From JAJEBT01 sp965214975 (GTDB lineage Bacteria > Pseudomonadota > Alphaproteobacteria > MPNO01 > UBA830), in contig OZ244055.1 of the NCBI GenBank assembly GCA_965214975.1, positions 2,976,001-3,040,000 of the forward strand: DNA of 64,000 nt. Reading direction: 5' to 3'. Position numbers and translations under genes: made by a program. Under the pieces are notes generated by a model, which was not told where the DNA came from, searched no databases, and was given only the letters and a program-made list of their open reading frames with translations. Of the stretch, positions 26,438 to 36,486 are shown piece after piece. The first letter of the stretch is position 1; every line of letters starts with the position of its first letter.

Positions 26438-27451
26438 ATGACCAAGCGCGTGACCCGGATCGCCGCACTGGCACTGTGCGGCGGCGTTCTCGCGGCCGGT
26501 CTGCCGTCACCGGCGGACGCCCAGCTCAAGAGAATCACGATCGGAACCAATCCGCAGGGCTCGACCTACTTTCTGCTGGGCAGCGGGTTCGCGAAACTCT
26601 TCCAGGAAAAACTCGGCATCCGCTCGACGGCCCAGCCGCATGCCGGCTCGTCCGTGTACCTGCCTCTCCAGGACATCGGCGAGATCACGCTCGGCATGAA
26701 CTCGTCTCTCGACAGCGGCCTCGCCTGGAACGGCCGCAAGCCCTACAAGGCCGCCACCAAGAACGTGCGCTCCATCGCGCGGGTGTGGATCCTGCCCTAC
26801 GCCTACATGACCAAGGAAAATTCGGGCATCAAGACCCTGGCCGACCTCAAGGGCAAGCGCGTCGTCGTCAACTTCAAGACCAACGTGTCGCTGGCGCAGA
26901 CCAACCGCACGATCCTGGCCTCGGCGGGTCTTTCCCTGGACGACATCACGCCGGTGGATTCGGGCGGCGTCGTGGCGAGCATCGGCATGGTCGTTCAGGG
27001 CCGCGTCGACGCGGCGCCCGTCGCCACCGGCATGCCGGCGATGCGCAAGGCGCACGCGACCGTGCCCGGCGGCCTGCGGATCCTTCCGGTGGGCCCGATG
27101 GGCACCGACGAGTTCCTGGGCAAGGGCATGGCGGGGCTCTACTCCCTCACGGAGAAACCCAGCAAGAGAAAGCCGTTCGTGCCGGAGGAGATGAAAATCG
27201 CCGCCTTCGATTCCTATCTCAACGCCGGAAAGCAGGTCGGCGACCAGGACGCCTACCGCATGGCCAAGGCTATCTACGACAACTGGGCCCAGATGCAGAA
27301 GGACTATCCGCCGCTCCGCGGCACCAGGCAGGACGGCCTGGCGCCGCCCAACAGCGCGATGCCGTTCCATCCCGGCGCCGCGAAGTACTACAGGGAGGTC
27401 GGCATCTACACCAGCGCGAACGCGAAGAACGACGAGATGCTAATGCGGTAG
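26438..27451 (+). CDS. TAXI-family TRAP transporter solute-binding protein
   Basis: The 337-residue periplasmic protein starts at an ATG eight bases after GAGGAGGA and has a signal peptide cleaved near ADAQLK. The TAXI core is clear: ITIGTNPQGSTYFLLG, the GKRVVVNFKTN segment and the alpha/beta lobes. TAXI proteins deliver their ligand (dicarboxylates, glutamate or other organic acids) to a fused DctQM permease, which follows here after 34 bases. The ligand is not known. Neighbouring amino-acid-synthesis and Rieske genes hint at an aromatic or carboxylated compound, which is inference. Confidence 0.92.
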   Translation: MTKRVTRIAALALCGGVLAAGLPSPADAQLKRITIGTNPQGSTYFLLGSGFAKLFQEKLGIRSTAQPHAGSSVYLPLQDIGEITLGMNSSLDSGLAWNGRKPYKAATKNVRSIARVWILPYAYMTKENSGIKTLADLKGKRVVVNFKTNVSLAQTNRTILASAGLSLDDITPVDSGGVVASIGMVVQGRVDAAPVATGMPAMRKAHATVPGGLRILPVGPMGTDEFLGKGMAGLYSLTEKPSKRKPFVPEEMKIAAFDSYLNAGKQVGDQDAYRMAKAIYDNWAQMQKDYPPLRGTRQDGLAPPNSAMPFHPGAAKYYREVGIYTSANAKNDEMLMR

Positions 27452-27485
27452 GGCGCCGCGCGGCGGGCGCTCGGGAGACGTCACC

Positions 27486-29366
27486 GTGGACGCGGTCAAC
27501 AGGACGTTCCTGCGCGCCTGCCTCGGCGCCATTCCGATCGCGGGGATCTGCTGGATCCTCGCGGTCACCGACTATTTCGGGGTGGCGCTGACGTTCCAGC
27601 AGGCCCTCGGGGTCATCCTGGGGCTGGCCTGCGCGAGCGCGTTCCTGCGATATCCCTACTTCTCCAGGCCCGGCCCGCTCGAGGCCGTCCTCGCCGTGGC
27701 GGGCATCCTCGCGTGGTTCTGGATGTCCTACAACTTCGAGGACTGGATCGTCACCGCGCACGAGCGCACCCCGGACAAGTGGGTGCCGGGCGCGATCGCC
27801 CTCCTTCTCCTCATGGAGGGTCTGCGCAAGGCCGCGGGCAGGATCATCGCCGGGCTGGTCTGGGTTCTGGTCGCCTACGCGTTCCTCGGCGACCACCTGC
27901 CCGGCGTCCTCGAGGCCGAGGTCTTTCCGCCGACCAAGATCCTGACCTACTACTACGCCGACAACAACGGCGTTCCGGGCCTGGTTCTGCAGGTCGTGGT
28001 CAACCTCGTCCTCGCCTTCATCATCTTCGGCAAGCTGATGGAGGTCAGCGGAGGCACCGCGTTCCTCAACGATCTCGCCATGGGCTGGATGGGCCACCGC
28101 CGGGGCGGGCCGGCCAAGGTGGCGGTGATCGCGTCGAGCGCCTTCGGAACGATCTCCGGCTCCACGGTGGCCAACATCATGTCGACCGGAATCGTCACCA
28201 TCCCGCTGATGAAGCGCACGGGATTCCGGAACGAGTACGCCGGGGCGATCGAGGCCGTCGCGTCCAACGGCGGCCAGATCGCGCCGCCGGTCATGGGCGC
28301 CACCGCCTTCATCATCGCCGAGTTCCTGGAGATTCCCTACCAGGACGTCGTCATCGCGGCCGCGGTTCCGGCGGCCGTCTACTTCTTCGTGCTGTTCCTG
28401 CAGGTCGACGCGGTGGCCAGGCGGTTCGACATCAAGGGCCTGCCCCGCGACGAGCTGCCCGAGGTCGGCGCCGTGCTCAGGCGCGGCTGGATCTTCGTCA
28501 TCCCGATCATCGTGCTGCTCTACTTCCTGTTCTGGCTCGGCTACAACCCCGGGCTCTCCGCGCTCTACTCGGGAGCCAGCCTGATCGTCCTGATGAGCCT
28601 CCGGGACCGCCGTCCGCCGACCCGGGAGCACTGGCGCAACTTCGTTTTCGGCAGCGGCGAGATCCTGGTGCCGCTGCTCCTTATCGCGGGCGCCGCCGGA
28701 ATCATTCTCGGAGTGCTCAACTCGACCGGGCTCGCCTTCCAGCTCAGCCTCATCCTGACCGAGATCGGGAAGAACAACGGCATTCTCGTGATGCTGTTCC
28801 TGACCTCGCTGATCTGCATCGTCCTCGGCATGGGCATGCCGACCGCGACGGTCTACATCGTGCTCGTCTCCGTCATCGGGCCGGCGCTGGTCAACATGGG
28901 ACTGGTTCCCATCGGGGCGCATCTTTTCCTGTTCTACTTCGGGCTGATCAGCATGCTGACCCCGCCGGTGGCCATCGCCTCCATGGTCGCGGCCGAAATG
29001 GCGGGCGGCGACATGTGGAAGACCGGGCTCATCGGCGTCCAGCTGGCCGCCACCGCCTATCTCCTGCCCTATCTGTGGGCCTTCAATCCGGCGCTTCTTC
29101 TCGAGGGCACTCTGGTGCAGGTGGTCTACGCGGTGCTGAGCGCGGGCGTGGCCGGACTGCTGCTGGCGCATTCGGTGTCGGTTTTCGCGCGGGGCGGCGC
29201 GCAGGGTTTCTTGTTCGCGGCGGTGATGTACCTGGCCTGCCTGGCGGTGGGGTCGTCCACGATCTGGCTCGGTGCGGAAAACCACTACGTCATCGCCGTG
29301 GCCGCCGCGGGCGTCGCCTTCGCCCACGGGGCGTTGCGGCTTTCCGCCCGCCGCGCCTCCGCTTGA
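27486..29366 (+). CDS. TRAP transporter permease, fused DctQ-DctM type
   Basis: A 626-residue membrane protein with about 4 helices of the small subunit fused to about 12-14 of the large one, the form that partners TAXI binding proteins. Signature regions are VVNLVLAFIIFGKLMEVSGG, IASSAFGTISGSTVANIMSTG, the EAVASNGGQIAPPVMGATAF stretch, and GMGMPTATVYIVLV. A GTG start at 27486 follows a GGGAGACG ribosome-binding site. Uptake is driven by an ion gradient. The cupin gene is 13 bases downstream. Confidence 0.94.
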   Translation: MDAVNRTFLRACLGAIPIAGICWILAVTDYFGVALTFQQALGVILGLACASAFLRYPYFSRPGPLEAVLAVAGILAWFWMSYNFEDWIVTAHERTPDKWVPGAIALLLLMEGLRKAAGRIIAGLVWVLVAYAFLGDHLPGVLEAEVFPPTKILTYYYADNNGVPGLVLQVVVNLVLAFIIFGKLMEVSGGTAFLNDLAMGWMGHRRGGPAKVAVIASSAFGTISGSTVANIMSTGIVTIPLMKRTGFRNEYAGAIEAVASNGGQIAPPVMGATAFIIAEFLEIPYQDVVIAAAVPAAVYFFVLFLQVDAVARRFDIKGLPRDELPEVGAVLRRGWIFVIPIIVLLYFLFWLGYNPGLSALYSGASLIVLMSLRDRRPPTREHWRNFVFGSGEILVPLLLIAGAAGIILGVLNSTGLAFQLSLILTEIGKNNGILVMLFLTSLICIVLGMGMPTATVYIVLVSVIGPALVNMGLVPIGAHLFLFYFGLISMLTPPVAIASMVAAEMAGGDMWKTGLIGVQLAATAYLLPYLWAFNPALLLEGTLVQVVYAVLSAGVAGLLLAHSVSVFARGGAQGFLFAAVMYLACLAVGSSTIWLGAENHYVIAVAAAGVAFAHGALRLSARRASA

Positions 29367-29379
29367 GCGAGGGGCGTTC

Positions 29380-29790
29380 ATGACGAGGATCGTCCGGCAC
29401 GACGAAGCTCCGCGCGAGGTGTTTCCCGGCGGCGCGACCTACCGGACCCTGGTCGGCGACGACGCCGGCTCGACGCCCGTGCGGTGCGGCATCCAGACCT
29501 CGCCGCCGGGCTACGCGACGCCGGACCACTCCCATCCCTACGTGGAGGTGCTGACCGTGCTCTCCGGCACCGGGGAGGCGTGGACCGGAAGCCGGCGCCG
29601 TCCGATCCCCCTCTCGCCCGGCCTGACGCTGGTCTTCGAGGCCGGCGAGGCGCACGGCTTCCGGGCCACGGGGAACGCGCCGCTCGTCACCTACGGCGTC
29701 CACGCCTCTCCCGACCGCATCGTCGAGATGCGCGAGACTCAGTCCTGCGGCATCACGTCGGCAGCGCCGACGCCTTCGCCGACGCGGTGA
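29380..29790 (+). CDS. Cupin-domain protein
   Basis: A 136-residue single-domain cupin. Motif 1 is PDHSHPYVEVLTVLSGTGEAW (HxH and Glu metal ligands within SHPYVEVLTVLSG) and motif 2 is FEAGEAHGFRATGNAPL with the fourth ligand His. It follows the TRAP permease closely, so it belongs to that operon. Its 3' end overlaps the convergent gene at 29739-29790 by 52 bases. Whether it is an enzyme or a ligand-binding protein cannot be told. Confidence 0.85.
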   Translation: MTRIVRHDEAPREVFPGGATYRTLVGDDAGSTPVRCGIQTSPPGYATPDHSHPYVEVLTVLSGTGEAWTGSRRRPIPLSPGLTLVFEAGEAHGFRATGNAPLVTYGVHASPDRIVEMRETQSCGITSAAPTPSPTR

Positions 29791-30320
29791 AGCGGCCGCC
29801 CGGAAGCGGCGAGCGCGACAACGACGACGATCTCGTCCGCGCGCGGCGCGTCGGCGAGACGGATCTCCATCGCGTCGAAATGCGAGAACGTCCACAGATC
29901 CCTCTTGTGATGCAGCGGGCAGTCGACGGGCGTGCCCGGCCCGCCGATCTTCTTGGCCGAGGGGATGATCGACGGGGCCGGCCCGACGACGGCGCGCAGC
30001 GGCTTGCCCAGGGTGGGATGCATCACCGCGGCCGCGTGTTCCCGTTCCCCGTCCTCGCCGACGATCGCGGCCTTGCCGAAACTCTCGATGTCCTCGGCGC
30101 CCGCCCCGAGGGCCGCCATCGCGCGGCGCCCGAGCAGATCCCCGAGCTCGGCGCCGGCGGTCTCGAGCAGGGAAAGATCCTCCGACCAGCGTCCGGCGTA
30201 GGGGTTGGAAACGACCGCGACCGCGGCGCAACGGCGCGCGGGAGGGTCGATGTCCCGGCCGGCCTCGGTCCGGGTCTCGTCGACGACGGTGACGATCTTC
30301 CGGATGGCGACGCCGGACAT
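29739..30320 (-). CDS. Amino acid synthesis family protein (PF06684)
   Basis: The 193-residue protein starts at MSGVAIRKIVTVVDETRTEAG with GGAGGGGATC ahead. This opening, plus VAVVSNPYAGRWSEDL, SFGKAAIVGEDGEREHAAA and LRAVVGPAPSIIPSAKKIGGPGT in parts, matches the 'amino acid synthesis' family PF06684, whose biochemical role is poorly known and which often sits in aromatic/amidase-type catabolic clusters. It follows the Rieske gene by 44 bases on the same strand. The last 17 codons overlap the end of the cupin gene on the other strand. Confidence 0.82.
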   Translation of the reverse strand: MSGVAIRKIVTVVDETRTEAGRDIDPPARRCAAVAVVSNPYAGRWSEDLSLLETAGAELGDLLGRRAMAALGAGAEDIESFGKAAIVGEDGEREHAAAVMHPTLGKPLRAVVGPAPSIIPSAKKIGGPGTPVDCPLHHKRDLWTFSHFDAMEIRLADAPRADEIVVVVALAASGRPLHRVGEGVGAADVMPQD

Positions 30321-30364
30321 CCGCCGATCCCCTCCCTGCCTGGACGTGGAGTCGCGCATCCCCG

Positions 30365-31717
30365 TCACTCGGCCGCGACCGCCCGCGGCGTCCGGCGCGA
30401 GCCGTCCTCGACGAGCCGACGCCAGTGCCGGTACCAGCCGACGTAGCAGGCCTCGTGATCCCAGCTGGCGCCGCTCGCTTCCGGAGAGATCCCCGCCTCG
30501 GCCGCGACGGCGTCGGCCCCGGAAACCATCGCGCCGAGGCCGCGGTCGTAGCTGTTCCAGCCGTCGCCGCGCAGGCCCTCCTGGGCGGTGTCGAGCGAGA
30601 CCACGTCGTCGGACGTGGACAGGCCCGAGACCAGGAAGAAGTCCTCGAACTTCCGCAGGCGCGCGAAGCGGGCTTCCGCGGGCTCGTTCCTGGGTGCGAT
30701 GCACCAGATCGTCACCTCGCATCGCCCGGGGCCGAGCGGGCGGTGGATGCGCAGATGGGTCGAGGCCAGGTCGTTGAGCACGAGATTGGGGAAGACCAGG
30801 AGGTTGCGCCCCCGGCGCAGCATCCACTGCGCCTTGACGGGGCCGAACTCGCGCTCGATCCGTTCCGTCGCCGGCGCCAGGGGCGCGCCTTCGGGGCTCG
30901 TCCTGTCCGCCCAGATGCACATGTGGCCGTTGCCGAGATAGTACTGCCCGTTCCTGACCCCGCCCTTGATGCGCCCGACCTCCGTCTTGAGAAGGCCCTC
31001 CGTCCGTTCGCGGGCCTCCCGCGCGAGAATCGTGTTCATGAAGTTCCGGTGCACCGTCGAGACGTGATAGCCGTCCGTCACGTTGTCGGCCTGCAGCTTC
31101 CAGTCGTGATCGCAGGCATAGGTCTGGGATCCCGCGACGATTTCCAGCCCGTCCGGCGACTGGTCGGCGAACAGGTCGATGAAGAAGCGGGCATCGCCGA
31201 GATGCTCGTCGAGCGGCGGGACGCCGGCCGTGAGCGCCCCGAACACGAACCCCCTGTAGGTGGCGAGGCGCGGCAGCTCGGTGAGGTTGTAGCGCGAGCG
31301 GTCGAAGTCCGGGCCGTAACCCCCTTCCTCGTTCTTGATCCCGATGCAGGTTCCGTCGCAACGGTAGCTCCAGCCGTGGAAGCGGCAGGTGAGCGTTCTG
31401 GCGTTGCCCTGGCGCAGCGGCGTGATCACCGCGCCACGATGCGAGCAGGCGTTGACAAAGGCCTTCAGCGAACCGTCTTCCTGGCGGTGGACGAAGACCG
31501 GCTGCATGCCGACATGGGTCGCCCAGTAGTCGCCGGCCTCCCCGACCTGGCTCTCGTGGCACAGAAAGTTCCAGACGCGCTCGAAGCAGAATTCCATCTC
31601 GGCCTCGAACAGCTCCGGATCCTCGAACACCGAGCGGTGGATCCGGAACTCGCCGTCGTTCTCGGCGCGGTCGTCGATGCGATCGGACAGATCGACCGCC
31701 GCTCCTTCGTGGATCAT
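30365..31717 (-). CDS. Aromatic ring-hydroxylating dioxygenase, Rieske alpha subunit
   Basis: A 450-residue oxygenase component. The Rieske [2Fe-2S] motif is CSHRG with the second pair in LTCRFHGWSY (C-x-H then C-x2-H). The mononuclear iron site is QADNVTDGYHVSTVH. The start at 31717 has GGGGAG upstream. It probably hydroxylates an aromatic or carboxylated substrate with O2. No beta subunit, ferredoxin or reductase gene is nearby, so electron transfer partners are elsewhere. With the PF06684 gene downstream and the divergent TRAP system it may form a small uptake-and-oxidation module. Confidence 0.9.
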   Translation of the reverse strand: MIHEGAAVDLSDRIDDRAENDGEFRIHRSVFEDPELFEAEMEFCFERVWNFLCHESQVGEAGDYWATHVGMQPVFVHRQEDGSLKAFVNACSHRGAVITPLRQGNARTLTCRFHGWSYRCDGTCIGIKNEEGGYGPDFDRSRYNLTELPRLATYRGFVFGALTAGVPPLDEHLGDARFFIDLFADQSPDGLEIVAGSQTYACDHDWKLQADNVTDGYHVSTVHRNFMNTILAREARERTEGLLKTEVGRIKGGVRNGQYYLGNGHMCIWADRTSPEGAPLAPATERIEREFGPVKAQWMLRRGRNLLVFPNLVLNDLASTHLRIHRPLGPGRCEVTIWCIAPRNEPAEARFARLRKFEDFFLVSGLSTSDDVVSLDTAQEGLRGDGWNSYDRGLGAMVSGADAVAAEAGISPEASGASWDHEACYVGWYRHWRRLVEDGSRRTPRAVAAE

Positions 31718-32217
31718 GGCGCGTCTCCCCGTGGCAGGCGGGCGTTCCGGAACGGTTCCGGATCGGTCGGCGCGGCCGGCAAGCGAGGCTCGGCACCGGC
31801 GGGCGAGGCGTCTTGTGCGGAAGGGCCATCCGGTTCCGCTCCAGCCAAGCTGTCCGCCTTTTTCCGGAACCATACCATCACGGCAAGTTGGAAGCCAAAG
31901 CGGAGCCGGGCTCGATACACGATACGCAAGCGGCTGTCGAAAGCGCCGAACGGCCGGATCGGGGAGGCGCCGGGGGTCGGCCTGCGCGGAGTGAAGAAGA
32001 TGCGGAGCGAGTGGCGTGTCCGGCACCGAACGCCAAGTGCATGGCGGGGCTGGAAGCGTGCCGGACGAGTCGCGAATCGCCGACCCTCGAGCGCCCGCGG
32101 CGTCCAGGCCGCCGCCGCGAGGTTTTCGGGACCGTCCCGGCCGGCCGCGCCCGACAGGCGCTTCCCCGGCGATCCCGCGTCCCTTGCCCGGCACCGCGGC
32201 TTCCGCGGCACGGGCCG
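31718..32217. other. Intergenic region upstream of the Rieske gene
   Basis: These 500 bases lie between the start of the Rieske gene and the end of the autotransporter gene. A 90-base AT-richer part (31855-31940) may hold the Rieske promoter: on the minus strand TTGGCT-N18-TATGGT is a weak candidate. No supported coding frame is seen. Confidence 0.4.
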
Positions 32218-35200
32218 CTAGAAGCGCACCTTGCCCCTGAGCGCGAGGGCGAGCCCGGCCGGACCGCCGCCGGGCTCGCGGCGCCCGCCCGCCAGGTCGA
32301 GGTCGATGCGCGAACCCGCCTTCCAGCTCACGCCGACGCGATACCCGTCGGTCGCGCCCACCGCCATCTCGGCGTACGGCGTGAACACTCCGGCGTGGCC
32401 GCGCAGGAACAGGCCGTAGCCGAGACGGGTCTCCAGACGCGCTTCGCCGTCCCCGGCGCGGCCGCCGCCATCCTTCGGCGCCCCCTGCCGCCACAACCGC
32501 TCGACGCCGCCTTCGCCGCTGTCGCCGTAGCCGGGACGCAGGCTCAGCGACAGCCCCCGTCCCCCCGCGCCGGGCGACACCCGGAGGCGCCCCTCGACAC
32601 CCCATTCCTCGCGGGCGCCGTCATGCGCCGCCACCAGGGCGCGCATCCGGCCCTCGGCCGTCACCCTTCCGGACGGATGGCGGTAGCCCAGCCGACCCCC
32701 GATCTCGGCTCCGTTGCCCGTCTCGCCGTCTCCGCCGTCCTGGCGCACCCCAGCCTCCAGCGACGGCTCGAGCACGCCACCGTCGGCCAGGGTGTGCGTC
32801 CGGCCGGCCTCCACCGTCAGCCGCACCCGCGTCGCCTCCACCTCCAGCCCCTCGACGTGAACGCTGTCGTCGACCTCCACGGTGCTGTGCATGACCTCGC
32901 CCTTGAGCCGCACGGCGCTCGTCCCGCGCTCCAGCAGCACCCCGCTGCCGCCGACGCCCACCGTGCGCATGCCGAGATCGGTCGTCCGCTTCTCCCGGCC
33001 CGTCGGCGTGACCTCCAGTTCCCCCTCGCCGTAGCCCGCGGTGGCCCACAGGTCCAGCCCCTCGCCGGCACGCCAGCCGAGATACGGATGCACGCCGGTC
33101 ATCCTGACCGCGTGCGCGCCCCCGCCGAAACCGCCGTCGGCCACGGCCGCGGCATCCTCGTAGTCGAGGTCGCTCGCGAGCCACGACACCGCCACCCCGG
33201 CCAGCAGGTCGTCGCGCGGGCGCGCGTCCACTCCCAGATGGACCCCGACCAGCTCGCCGTCCCAGTCCAGCGTGCCACTCTCGCCGGACAGGGTGCGGTG
33301 CTCGCCGCTGCCCCACAGGGCCACCGACGGCGCCCCCGACGCCCCGGCGGCGTTCAGCGGCAGCACGAAGCCGCTGCCGGACAGCAGCTCCCCGAGGCCG
33401 CGGCGGCCCTCGCCAACCGCCTCGCCGTGGGCGCGCAACGCCGCCCAGACGTCCCGCCCGCCGAGGCTGAGGGCGGCGGCCCCCGCGCCCCGCGCGGCCC
33501 GCCCGATCCGCCGGGCGACGGCGCCGACGGCGCTGTCGGCCATCGCGCGGGCCGCCACCGGCAGGAGGGCCTCGTTGAGGGCGGCGGGAACCAGGCCGGT
33601 GACGGTGACGGCAAAGGTTGCGGGGGTGGCGTTGCCGTATCCGTCGGTGGCCGTGTAGGTCAGGGTCGTCCCGCCCTCCTCGGTCGGGGTGCCGGACAGG
33701 ACGCGGGTCGCCGGATCGAAGGACAGCCCGGGCACCGCCTCGCCCACCTCCGCGCCGTCCGGACCGGCCAGGGCGTAGGTCAGGGCGCCGGAACCGGTGG
33801 CCGCCGGCAGGGTCAGGGGGGCGATGGCCTCGTCCACCGCGAAGGTCCGGTCGGCCACCCCGGCGTCGAACTTCGGCCCGGTGACGGTGACGGCGAAGGT
33901 TGCGGAGGCGGAGTTGCCCTCGCTGTCGGTGACCGTGTAGGTCAGGGTCGCGGCGCCGGCCCGGGTCGGGGTGCCGGACAGGACGCGGGTCGCCGCGTCG
34001 AAGGACAGCCCCGGCACCGCCTCGCCCACCTCCGCGCCGGCCGGACCGGTCAGGGCGTACTCGTAGGGCGGGATGCCGCCGGTGGCCGCCGGCAGGGTCA
34101 GGGAGACGGACGCGCCGGCCGCGCGGTCGCCTCCCGCCTCGACGGCGACGTCGGCGTCGAACTTCGGCCCGGTGACGGTGACGGCGAAGGTTGCGGAGGC
34201 GGAGTTGCCCTCGCTGTCCGTGGCCGTGTAGGTCAGGGTCGCGGCGCCAGCCCGGGTCGGGGTGCCGGACAGGACGCGGGTCGCCGCGTCGAAGGACAGT
34301 CCCGGCACCGCCTCGCCCACCTCCGCGCCGGCCGGCCCGCTCAGGACGTAGGTGTAGGGCGCGGTGCCGCCGGTGGCCGCCGGCAGGGTCAGGGAGACGG
34401 GCGCGCCGGCCGCGTAGGTCCGGTCGCCCGTCTCATCGCCGGCGATGGACAGCGGCCCGGTGACGGTCACGTCGAAGGGAGCCGTGAAACGGGCGGGCGG
34501 GACGGCGCTGTCGGTGACGATGTAGGTCAGGGTCGCGGCGCCGGCCCGGGTCGGGGTGCCGGACAGGACGCGGGTCGCCGCGTCGAAGGACAGTCCCGGC
34601 ACCGCCTCGCCCACCTCCGCGCCGGCCGGACCGGTCAGGGCGTAGGCGTAGGGCGCGGTGCCGCCGGTGACCGCCGGCAGGGTCAGGGGGGCGATGGCCT
34701 CGTCCACCGTGTAGGTCCGGTCGGCCACCTCGGCGTCGGGAACCAGCTTGGTGACGGTGAGTTCGAACTCCGCGGAGACGGCGTTGCCGCGGCCGTCGGT
34801 GGCCGTGTAGGTCAGGGTCGTGGCGCCGGTCCGGGTCGGGGTGCCGGACAGGACGCGGGTCGCCGCGTTGAAGGCCAGCCCGGGCACCGCATCGCCCACG
34901 TCCGCGCCGTTCGGCCCGGTCAGGGCGTAGGTCAGGGCGCCGGAGCCGGTGGCCGTCGGCAGGGTCAGGGGCGCGATGGCCTCGTCCGCCGCGTAGCTCC
35001 GGTCGGCCACCCCGGCATCGAGCATCGGCCCGGCGACGGTGACGGCAAAGGTGGCCGTGTGGACGAGAGGGGGCGTGAAGCTGGCGTGGGTGGCCGTGTA
35101 GGTCAGGGTCGTGGCGCCGGCCCGGGTCGGGGCGCTGCCGGACAGGACGCGGGTGGCCGCGTCGAAGGCCAGCCCGGGCGCCTCGCTCAGATCCGCTCCG

Positions 35201-36436
35201 TTCGGCCCGGTCAGGGCGTAGGCGTAGGCCGGCGCCTTGTCGGCCGTCTGAGGGAGGGTCACGGGGGCGATGGCCGCGCCCGGGGCGAGGTCCAGGCCGT
35301 CCGGCGCGGGAAGGAACCCCGGGGGGTAGTCGAAAAGGTTGGTCTGGATCTCGCGCGTGACCGTGGCGCCGGCGTCGTCGGTGACCGTGTAGGCGACCGC
35401 GGCGAACAGGCAGAGGACGCCCATGTCCGCTGTGCAGAAATTCGCGCTCCCCTCGTTCCAGTCCTCGGAGTCGGGCACGGCGGCGGACAGGAGCCGGGTG
35501 CTCGCGTTGAAGGTCAGCCCGGGCGGCAACCCGCCTCCACCCACCCTGGTCAGCGAGTACGTGTAGGGCGCGGTGCCGCCGGTGGCCGCCGGCAGGGTCA
35601 CGGAGGCGGGCCTGTTCGAGGCGAAGTTCAACGCGGACCGGGAGGGCAGGACCAGCGGCTCGCCGACCGTGATGTCGAAGGCGACCGTGCGGACGATGCT
35701 GGGATTCCAATGGCTTCCGGTAGCTGTGTAGGTCGCCGTCGTGGTGTCAGTCTCGGTCGGGGTGCCGGACAGGACGCGGGTCGCCGGATCGAAGGACAGC
35801 CCGGGCGGCAGCCCGGCCAGCGCGTACCCGAAGTTGCTGTCAACCGTCCCCGGGAGGGTCACGGGGGTGATGGCCGTGCCCCGGACGAAGTTCAGGTTGT
35901 CCGGCGTGGGAAGAAAGTCCTGGGGAATCTCAAGGAGATAGTATTCGCCGGCGTCCTGCGTGGCCCCGGTGCCGACGTTGTCGGTGACGCGGTAGGTGAA
36001 ACCGCGACCCAGGCAGGTGATGCCACTGCAGAGCAGACGGTCGCTCCACTGGGAAGAGGGGGGGCGCGGTGCCGGACAGGACGCGGGTCGCCGGGTCGAA
36101 GGACAGCCCGTCGCGCGACAGCCCGCCCGCCCTGGTCAGCGTGTAAGTGTAGGGCGCGGTGCCGCCGGTGGCCGCCGGCAGGGTCACGGAGATGCTCTCT
36201 CCCGAGACGAAGGCGCTGTTGGTGCCGGGATTTCCCAGGCGCAGCCGATCCTGGGCCTGGGCGGACAGCCCGGGGAGGAGGCACGCCGCCACCGCCGCCA
36301 CCGACAGGAAGGCGAAGGGACGGCGGGCGGGCAAGCCGCGCGGACGACTCACTGGATCGCGCCGGGGGGGGGGAGCGGGAATGGCGCCGCGCGCCTTTTC
36401 CGTCCCGCAACGACCAAGCCCTGTCTTTCCCGCCAT
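32218..36436 (-). CDS. Autotransporter with nine Ig-like (He_PIG) repeats, frameshifted at a C7 tract
   Basis: This is a predicted type V secreted surface protein of about 1,400 residues. From the ATG at 36436 (ribosome-binding sequence GCGGGAGACC) the frame passes a ten-C tract and a signal peptide (RRPFAFLSVAAVAACLLPGL, cleavage near SAQAQ) into the first repeat, then breaks at a seven-C tract (36058-36064). Removing one base lets TAPP continue as SSQWSDRLLCSGITCLG and onward to 32218 without a stop. Nine repeats of about 90 residues share PGLSFDAATRVLSGTPTRAG. The C-terminal region from about 33,600 is an autotransporter beta-barrel ending in a Phe (RGKVRF). A GTG at 36352, after the ten-C tract, is a second possible start. 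Confidence 0.8.
33600..36230 (-). repeat. Tandem Ig-like repeat array inside the autotransporter gene
   Basis: Nine coding repeats of about 270-290 bases. The three most similar copies (about 33,860-34,640) are nearly identical over long stretches: the block beginning CGGCGTCGAACTTCGG at 33861 recurs at 34152, an offset of 291 bases. Copies near the N-terminus are more divergent. Recent duplication or gene conversion in the membrane-proximal copies is the simplest reading. Confidence 0.85.
36058..36064 (-). repeat. Poly-C (C7) tract at the frame break
   Basis: Seven Cs on the coding strand within the autotransporter gene. Six (or nine) would restore the full frame. Confidence 0.8.
36364..36373 (-). 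repeat. Poly-C (C10) tract in the 5' coding region
   Basis: Ten Cs on the coding strand, 20-odd codons after the autotransporter ATG and before the signal peptide. In the given sequence it keeps the ATG in frame with the signal peptide. Tracts of this length are prone to slippage. Confidence 0.8.
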
Positions 36437-36486
36437 GCTTCGGTCTCCCGCTTTCTCGACCTGATTGAAAACCGGCTCTTTGTCCA

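Noticed and set aside
33600..36230. CRISPR array
   Set aside because: The repeats are 270-290 bases long, coding and without spacers.
31813..36468. 1,551-codon plus-strand repetitive frame
   Set aside because: It is the antisense of the autotransporter repeats; its Gly-rich repeats merely mirror the repeat DNA.
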